The translations under genes were made by a program, and so were the position numbers. A stretch of DNA of 37,737 bases from a virus, in the IMG/VR virus record IMGVR_UViG_3300024520_000220, positions 1-37,737 of that record; one strand, given 5' to 3'. A model generated the notes under the pieces. That model did not search any database, was not told where the DNA came from, and was given only the letters and a program-made list of their open reading frames with translations. How positions within the stretch are numbered: the stretch's first letter is position 1; every line of letters begins with the position of its first letter. Below, piece after piece: positions 32,940-37,737 of the stretch.

Positions 32940-34882
32940 CAAGCCGCTCCGTTAGCGGGACCCATAATCTGGGTTCCGATCTTTCCACCGGGACCAGCGT
33001 CGGAACCGAGGCGTGCGAGAATGTCAGGTGCAGGAGGTGCAGGAGGCATAGGCATACCGCCACCCTCAGGGCCACCCATACCGGGAGGTCCACCCATACC
33101 ACCGGGAGGCATAGGCATACCGTCAGGGCCCACCTCCATCGGCATACCCTCCGGACCCATACCGGGCATCAAAGGAGGACCACCGAGGCCAGGATCCATA
33201 GACCCGGCCATCGTCTCTTCCTTCGGCAACACGATGTACTCTTCGTACAGGTCGAACAGGTCGCCGCCATTGCGGCGGGCCTTAGCGATCTCGATGAGAG
33301 CACGTTCAGGGATCGTTGCGGCCTGCAAACCTTCCAACATCTTGGCGAGAGCCATATCCCGGAACTGTTCCACGTCAATCCGTTCACGTTCAGTAGTCAC
33401 ATCGGAGACACCTTCGATGTTCTCCTGGACGAACGACCTTGAAATGAGACCGGCGCCCTGATACTGTAAGTGTAACACGGCGGACTGTGCGGCATCCCTA
33501 CCCAACCCGAGACCGTAATCTGCGTGGATGCGGTGGTTCATGTCGATAGCTTTCGTCGAATACTCTTCAACGAACTGCTGGTTGCGGAGAACACCTGTGA
33601 TCTGCCGGTTACCCGGGTACAGGGCCTTGTCCGTCATAAAGCAGATGCGGAGCGACTGCTCGAGCATGTACTTCATCGTCAGATGGTACTGTTTGATCGC
33701 CGTGTTCATCACGCCGGCTGTGGCTTCAACGAACTTTGCTGAAGCGATAGCCTGATCCACGTCACCGGGACGACTCTTAGGCCAACGCCCACCCATATGC
33801 ACTGCTTCCTGCAATGCTTGGAGGTCTCGCTGCACGTCGAGGCTGGACACTGCGGGCGGTACACGCCCGATCTGGCCGGCAGGGCCGAGCTCAATGTAGG
33901 CGCCACCACCCCAAGGCATAGTTCCGATCAGGTCTTTCACCCAAATATCGGAATACACTGCCTGATCTGCGTAGTCGAGCACGACGCCCATGAGGCGGAC
34001 GTGCGCTGCGAACGGGCCGATCACCTGATCGAACTGTCCACGAGCCTCACCGTCGAAACTGTTACGCTGCCCGATGACAACAGGGCAAACATCCGAAGGG
34101 TTCGTTATCCGCTCAAACTCGACAGCATGCTTCGACACCCCGGAAGTGCGGCCAAGGCCACCAACCTGCCCGGAAGCGCCGGTAGAGGAGAACACGCCCG
34201 CTGTGACCCAGGCTTCCTCATCGAAATACTCGATGAGGGTGACGGTGATGTTGTGATCCCCGGCGATACCCTCTTCAACGTGTAGGCCGTTGCCGTAAAT
34301 GTAGTCACGGAGCAGCATCGACCACTCGACAGGCAGCTGAGATTCGTACAGCTCACGGGCAAAGATGCAGCGGCGAACGACATCACCCTGACGCCATCCT
34401 GGCTCAGGGTAACAGGTCCTCATGTCCCGACGTTCGATCAGAGGAAGTTTCTGATCCGGGTCCGGGAGCACCACCCAAGCTGCGAACCCGCCACCAGCGA
34501 GGTCGAACATCGTTTGGGGGACCATAAGGTCGATCTTCGAGGCGGTCAGGTATCCGGCTGCGATGCGTTCCATCTTGTCAGCGGACTCACGGGCCTTCTT
34601 CGTACCGCCGGCAGGGTCTACACGGACAGAAGGTACCAGAGCGGCAGCCTCAGCGGTGTCCTCGAGGGCCACCTGCACGAGGTTAGGGGAAACAGAATCG
34701 ATACCCTCATCGTCAGGGTCGAACACGGACAGGTCGCCACGCACCACCTTGTCCAAAGTGTCGATACGGTCATCACGGTCGGAGTGTCGGGAGCGGAACG
34801 ACTGCCAGATCTCTACAAGTTCGTCACAATTGATGCCCGGGACCTCATATACGTCGCCGTACTCGTCGACCTTAGCGTGCAT
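32939..34882 (-). CDS. Portal protein, 647 aa
   Basis: The protein lies two genes after TerL, the normal portal position. Its body contains ITxVSPNLVQVALEDTAEAAALVPSV-like content early, then AAWVVLPDPDQKLPLIERRD with the MRTCYPEPGW motif seen in actinophage portals, and helical segments such as LRICFMTDKALYPGNRQITG near the end. The last ~110 residues are very rich in Met, Pro and Gly with repeats of GPEGMPM/GPDGMPM type, an unusual tail for a portal. Twelve copies would form the ring through which DNA enters and leaves the head and on which the adaptor docks. The start overlaps the preceding gene by 11 bases. GAGG lies upstream of ATG 34882. Confidence 0.75.
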   Translation of the reverse strand: MHAKVDEYGDVYEVPGINCDELVEIWQSFRSRHSDRDDRIDTLDKVVRGDLSVFDPDDEGIDSVSPNLVQVALEDTAEAAALVPSVRVDPAGGTKKARESADKMERIAAGYLTASKIDLMVPQTMFDLAGGGFAAWVVLPDPDQKLPLIERRDMRTCYPEPGWRQGDVVRRCIFARELYESQLPVEWSMLLRDYIYGNGLHVEEGIAGDHNITVTLIEYFDEEAWVTAGVFSSTGASGQVGGLGRTSGVSKHAVEFERITNPSDVCPVVIGQRNSFDGEARGQFDQVIGPFAAHVRLMGVVLDYADQAVYSDIWVKDLIGTMPWGGGAYIELGPAGQIGRVPPAVSSLDVQRDLQALQEAVHMGGRWPKSRPGDVDQAIASAKFVEATAGVMNTAIKQYHLTMKYMLEQSLRICFMTDKALYPGNRQITGVLRNQQFVEEYSTKAIDMNHRIHADYGLGLGRDAAQSAVLHLQYQGAGLISRSFVQENIEGVSDVTTERERIDVEQFRDMALAKMLEGLQAATIPERALIEIAKARRNGGDLFDLYEEYIVLPKEETMAGSMDPGLGGPPLMPGMGPEGMPMEVGPDGMPMPPGGMGGPPGMGGPEGGGMPMPPAPPAPDILARLGSDAGPGGKIGTQIMGPANGAA

Positions 34883-35126
34883 CTTCGGCCTCTATGACAA
34901 CCTGTTTCTCGTACTCGTTCATTTCACGGCCCTCTCGGAGTCGAAACCCTGCTGCTCTCACGTCTTCTTCGCCGGCATCCTTAGGCGCATGAAAGTAGAC
35001 TGGTCTGCCGGTCTTGGTGATTACACCACAGACCATCTGCCCCTCAGGACAGTTCGCTTTAGCCGACAGATAGTCGGCCTCGTTAGCGGCTTTCTCAGCT
35101 TCGGTGGGTTCAGGCGCTTCGGACAT
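34872..35126 (-). CDS. Hypothetical protein between TerL and portal, 84 aa
   Basis: I use ATG 35126 rather than the adjacent TTG at 35129, with AGAGG just upstream. The protein is acidic with an N-terminal helix (SEAPEPTEAEKAANEADYLS), a cysteine pair (CPEGQMVCGVITKTGRPVYF) and an end rich in Glu (EMNEYEKQVVIEAEDAR). The CPEGQxVCG part could be a tiny zinc-binding or disulfide-bonded hairpin. No family is recognised. Position between TerL and portal suggests a packaging or portal-assembly accessory. Confidence 0.6.
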   Translation of the reverse strand: MSEAPEPTEAEKAANEADYLSAKANCPEGQMVCGVITKTGRPVYFHAPKDAGEEDVRAAGFRLREGREMNEYEKQVVIEAEDAR

Positions 35127-35132
35127 CAACCT

Positions 35133-37031
35133 CTACCCCGCATCCGGCTGTTCACCCCACACATTGGGGGGTACGTTCACTGGTCGGGGGGCGTTCTTGT
35201 CCGATCCTGTCGCTTCCATCATCGGTTCGCCCGGACGGCCGACCATAGCTCTGGCAAGGGATCCAGAGCGTGCCTGCTTGCCCCTATGCTGGTTGCCGAG
35301 ACCCGGTTGAGAGATCATGTCTTCAGCGAAAGAAACCAGTGACCGTCTACGCCTGATACGGGCCGGATATTTGTCCGCCCTGTCATCAAACATGGGCAGA
35401 TGGGGCCGCTCGAGCGCCTCCTTCATAGCGATATGGGTGAACCAGAACGACATCACCCTGTCCGAGGTGACCGCCATAGGGAACCCGAGGAGCTCCTCCA
35501 CGAACGGCTGAAACGCCCGCTGCGTAGGAGCGTTACCCCACGGAATGGAGATCAGCTGCGCCTCGAACAGCGGTGCGATAGATTCGACACCGAACTGAGG
35601 GTCCCACTTGTTCCTATGAGTCGTATGAGGCACAACACGCACCCCATGCTGGGCCAGTTCCTTCACGATCTCCGGGGTTTGCACGATCTGCGCCTGAACG
35701 CCGTTCACCTCGACCCTGAACTCCGACAACGGGTACTCCTGCGCCCAATCGAGCATCTGCTGCTTCATACGGGGCGCCTTCATCTGCCGCTCCGCCACCT
35801 GATCGATCAGATACCGGATACCCGTCTGAAGGTCCACACCCACAAGGGTGAGGGCCGTGAAACCGCTGTTCTTCCCCGTACCAGCCGGATCCAAGCCCGC
35901 AATCAGCTTCCAATTCGGATTGTACTGGCCCAACACCCGCTGAGTGTCCTTACACAGATCGATAGACTCCTCAGTGAACGACGCCCCCTCACCCGGCGAG
36001 TCGACATTCTGGAAGACCAGCTGGAAGTCGGCGTTCTTCATTTCGGTGCGGTGAGTCAAAGCCTGAGTGTACGGGAAATGCTCAGGCCACAACACCTTCT
36101 CCTCCACGTCATCCAAGATCAACGACTTGCGTATCACCCGATACCCCTGCCGCTTCTGCAACGTCGCATAAATGTCACCGGGCATCACACGGGTCCCAAC
36201 CCACACAGCTTTGCCCCTCTTACCGATACGGGTCAAGGCCTCCTTATCGAACCACTCCATCATCCCCGCCACACGGTCCGGGTTCTTCTGATTGTCGATA
36301 GTAGCGACGTCATCGAAGATGATCCAGTCAGCACGGGCACCATACACCTGCTCGCCCACACCCAAAGCCCTCACAGAAGGGTCCTTCTCCATCGTCGTCC
36401 GCTTCGCCACGTTGAACTGGGTCGCAGACCAAATCTGATCCTTACCACCCGAACGGAACGGACCGAAATCGTCGATCAGGTTCCCCTCAGCCCCGACATA
36501 CAGATCCTCGTTCGTCATCAACTCCTGAATGGCACGGGAGAACGCCCGGGCCATAGTCGCAGACTTCGACACGATCAGAAAACGCAGATTCGGGTCATAA
36601 CACAACTGATACAACGTCCACTTCACCGTAATCAAAGTCGACTTCGCATGATACGGCGGCAAGTTCACCAGAATCCTGGCAAGACCCTCCTCCAAGGCAT
36701 CCACAATCTCCTCATGGAACGGAGGCGCCGCATGGCGCTCCTGACAATCCGGACACAACACATGCCCGAAATACCTTCGCTCCCACTCCCAAAACGGCAT
36801 ACGGGTTTCACCCGTCACCCCCTCCGCCGGCGCCTTAGAACGGATCCCCTCAACCCGAACAGCCTCAGCCTCCCGGAACAACTTCACCTTCCCCGACAAA
36901 TGCTGCCGAGACACCCCCACCCTCTTCGCCACCTCAGACTGCGTAAACCCCTCATGCACCACAAGACGACACGCCTCATCAAACCTACGAGTCTTCGACC
37001 ACTTCTCAAATTTACGATCCATACTACCCAT
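35133..37031 (-). CDS. Terminase large subunit (TerL) with N-terminal HTH
   Basis: I place the start at ATG 37031 (MGSMDRKFEKWSKTRR); ATG 37022 is also possible, and the longer frame to 37115 is less likely. Residues ~10-55 look like a helix-turn-helix (EGFTQSEVAKRVGVSRQHLS), a type usual in separate small subunits. The ATPase follows: Walker A LPPYHAKST (Lys130) and Walker B WIIFDDV (D239, D240). The nuclease starts at about 378 with IAGLDPAGTGK (Asp381) and continues with FRVEVNGVQAQ and DDRADKYPAR. TerL packages and cuts viral DNA at the portal. No separate small-terminase gene is seen in the window, so the N-terminal HTH may take its DNA-recognition role, or the small subunit lies outside. 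It is the first gene of the minus-strand operon. Confidence 0.85.
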   Translation of the reverse strand: MGSMDRKFEKWSKTRRFDEACRLVVHEGFTQSEVAKRVGVSRQHLSGKVKLFREAEAVRVEGIRSKAPAEGVTGETRMPFWEWERRYFGHVLCPDCQERHAAPPFHEEIVDALEEGLARILVNLPPYHAKSTLITVKWTLYQLCYDPNLRFLIVSKSATMARAFSRAIQELMTNEDLYVGAEGNLIDDFGPFRSGGKDQIWSATQFNVAKRTTMEKDPSVRALGVGEQVYGARADWIIFDDVATIDNQKNPDRVAGMMEWFDKEALTRIGKRGKAVWVGTRVMPGDIYATLQKRQGYRVIRKSLILDDVEEKVLWPEHFPYTQALTHRTEMKNADFQLVFQNVDSPGEGASFTEESIDLCKDTQRVLGQYNPNWKLIAGLDPAGTGKNSGFTALTLVGVDLQTGIRYLIDQVAERQMKAPRMKQQMLDWAQEYPLSEFRVEVNGVQAQIVQTPEIVKELAQHGVRVVPHTTHRNKWDPQFGVESIAPLFEAQLISIPWGNAPTQRAFQPFVEELLGFPMAVTSDRVMSFWFTHIAMKEALERPHLPMFDDRADKYPARIRRRRSLVSFAEDMISQPGLGNQHRGKQARSGSLARAMVGRPGEPMMEATGSDKNAPRPVNVPPNVWGEQPDAG

Positions 37032-37167
37032 AACCCCACATGCGGTCGAGAAACTTCTAGCACTCCCGCAGGTGTGGCGGCTATCCTCAGGGTAGGCTGT
37101 TCCCGTCACGACCACTATTGGGGTAGTAGATAGGACCTGTTCCTCGCCGGCTTGCGACCGGTTGCTG

Positions 37168-37219
37168 CCCGTCAGAGGGGTCGTCTTCTGCTACCACCGA
37201 TCAGGTAGCCCCGTCAGAG
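37168..37219. repeat. Short direct repeat CCCGTCAGAG and a GCTACC/GGTAGC inverted repeat
   Basis: CCCGTCAGAG occurs at 37168-37177 and at 37210-37219. Between them GCTACC and GGTAGC form a six-base inverted repeat with an eight-base loop (near 37190-37209). An operator or leader structure upstream of TerL is a possibility, but the elements are short. Confidence 0.4.
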
Positions 37220-37308
37220 CCATCGGGGGAGCGTAGCACGAGATCCCGAGCGATACAGGGGGGCGGTACCCGGGCTTCCTGTCTACAGACATCCAACGTC
37301 CGCCAGCT

Positions 37309-37329
37309 GGAGCCCCACCAGGGGGCTCC
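37309..37329. repeat. Inverted repeat, perfect 8-bp stem GGAGCCCC/GGGGCTCC
   Basis: GGAGCCCC at 37309-37316 and GGGGCTCC at 37322-37329 pair perfectly around a five-base loop. No T-run follows on either strand. It could be a leader hairpin for the minus-strand operon or a U-less terminator for transcripts from the right. Confidence 0.6.
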
Positions 37330-37355
37330 GAGCTAGGGACAGCCCAAACGTATGG

Positions 37356-37370
37356 CCCACCTACGGTGGG
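37356..37370. repeat. Inverted repeat CCCACC/GGTGGG, flanked by CTAGG/CCTAG
   Basis: CCCACC (37356-37361) and GGTGGG (37365-37370) form a six-base stem with a TAC loop. Outside it, CTAGG at 37333-37337 and CCTAG at 37373-37377 can pair, making a larger structure of about 45 bases. Operator-like or RNA-structure roles fit. Confidence 0.5.
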
Positions 37371-37529
37371 AACCTAGACAAACCGGGTTTAAGACGGAAA
37401 CCGACAAGCCAACAAGACAGCAACCCGACAGACGTCCAGGAACACCCATGTCACAATGTCACCCACACCCTAAGCTACCCCTCCGTATAGCAGCATGACT
37501 GCGTTTTATGGACCCCCCCTTCGGAGAGT

Positions 37530-37547
37530 GTGCATGCAGGCATGCAC
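37530..37547. repeat. Near-perfect palindrome GTGCATGC/GCATGCAC
   Basis: GTGCATGC (37530-37537) and GCATGCAC (37540-37547) are 8-base arms separated by two bases. It is followed directly by C-then-G runs that are themselves palindromic. It lies at the beginning of the compositionally distinct end region. Confidence 0.6.
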
Positions 37548-37576
37548 CCCCCCGGGGGGCCCTGCTGCGGCCAGCT

Positions 37577-37603
37577 TGCTCGACGAGCTGGCGCCGTCGA
37601 GCA
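37577..37603. repeat. Inverted repeat, perfect 9-bp stem TGCTCGACG/CGTCGAGCA
   Basis: TGCTCGACG (37577-37585) pairs perfectly with CGTCGAGCA (37595-37603) around a nine-base loop. The strong stem lies inside the terminal region with unusual composition. Confidence 0.6.
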
Positions 37604-37737
37604 GTCCGGGTGGCAGGGGTCCAGCAGCTGGCCCCCGCCCGCTGCCAGCCATGCCATGGGGGTACCAGCATGCTTGCAGCAGGCAGCACACATACATATA
37701 TAGGCAGCGATCAGCCTTCGGTGTGTGTCGGGTGGTG

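Larger units (their letters stand above)
37032..37737. other. Non-coding region with inverted repeats and a compositionally distinct end
   Basis: About 700 bases after the TerL start hold no gene I can support; short frames here lack a start site, motif and neighbours. The first ~460 bases resemble the rest of the phage in composition and contain several stem-loops, and would have to include the leader and promoter for the minus-strand virion operon. I could not identify a convincing -35/-10 pair. From about 37500 the sequence changes: runs of C and G (CCCCCCC GGGGGG), repeated CAGC, GCATGC and CTGC words and a short ACATACATATATA stretch. Either this is an origin or packaging region, or the contig end is chimeric. 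Confidence 0.55.

Noticed and set aside
35400-37133. Long plus-strand reading frame opposite TerL (577 codons)
   Set aside because: It is the reverse of a clear terminase gene and is rich in Arg, His, Leu and Pro, as expected of an antisense frame in high-GC coding DNA. No motif or start site supports it.
37459-37697. Short minus-strand frames in the terminal region
   Set aside because: They are Cys/Pro/Gly/Arg-rich translations of low-complexity GC-rich DNA in several frames at once, with no coding signal.
1-37737. tRNA genes, CRISPR arrays, integrase or lysogeny genes
   Set aside because: No tRNA cloverleaf, no regularly spaced repeats, and no integrase, excisionase or repressor-like gene could be supported in the window.

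Overview
The window is a double-stranded DNA bacteriophage genome fragment, probably from a short-tailed (podovirus-like) phage of an actinobacterium. The phage assignment rests on a recognisable terminase large subunit, portal, scaffold-like protein, HK97-type major capsid protein, neck adaptor, tail proteins and small lysis-type membrane proteins. The actinobacterial host is inferred from high GC content, an Rpf/transglycosylase-like lipoprotein, and actinophage-like portal and neck sequences; I cannot name a genus. No tape-measure or major tail-tube gene is visible, while very large proteins sit between portal and scaffold. That pattern suggests ejected internal virion proteins rather than a long tail.

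Layout. Positions 1-5475 are a tightly overlapping plus-strand operon for DNA metabolism. In order it holds: the C-terminal end of a DnaB/RecA-type helicase (cut by the window edge), two small proteins, an Rpf-like lipoprotein, a tiny ORF, a CHC2/Toprim primase, a PD-(D/E)xK resolvase-like nuclease, a DUF4406-type protein, a small unknown, a second ExK nuclease-like protein, a small membrane protein, a dNMP kinase-like P-loop protein, a sigma-region-4-like HTH protein, and three small unknowns. Positions 5472-37031 are one continuous minus-strand operon of virion and lysis genes. In transcription order (right to left) it holds: HTH-TerL, small protein, portal, Pro/Gly-rich protein, a 1703-aa multidomain protein, a 1965-aa protein, three more large structural proteins (742, 623 and 459 aa), scaffold, major capsid protein, two small structural proteins, an 851-aa tail protein with an embedded alpha/beta-hydrolase, neck adaptor, fibre-like protein, a nozzle/FN3-type tail protein, and three small membrane proteins (XhlA-like, a type II membrane protein, a holin-like protein). 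The two operons converge at 5472-5475 with overlapping stop codons.

Positions 37032-37737 carry no convincing gene. They hold several strong inverted repeats and a last ~240 bases whose composition differs from the rest, so the region is either a regulatory/origin/packaging region or a chimeric contig end.

The most unusual points are: the esterase domain set inside an array of FGD-x-GTGP repeats in a tail protein; the 1703-aa virion protein with an HDxxGH...GEExxWxxxH module and an ADP-ribosyltransferase-like module; a 16.5-kb block of five large proteins between portal and scaffold; three tandem ~52-residue repeats in the 623-aa protein; an Rpf-like lipoprotein in the early region; and a lysis cluster without an adjacent soluble endolysin.
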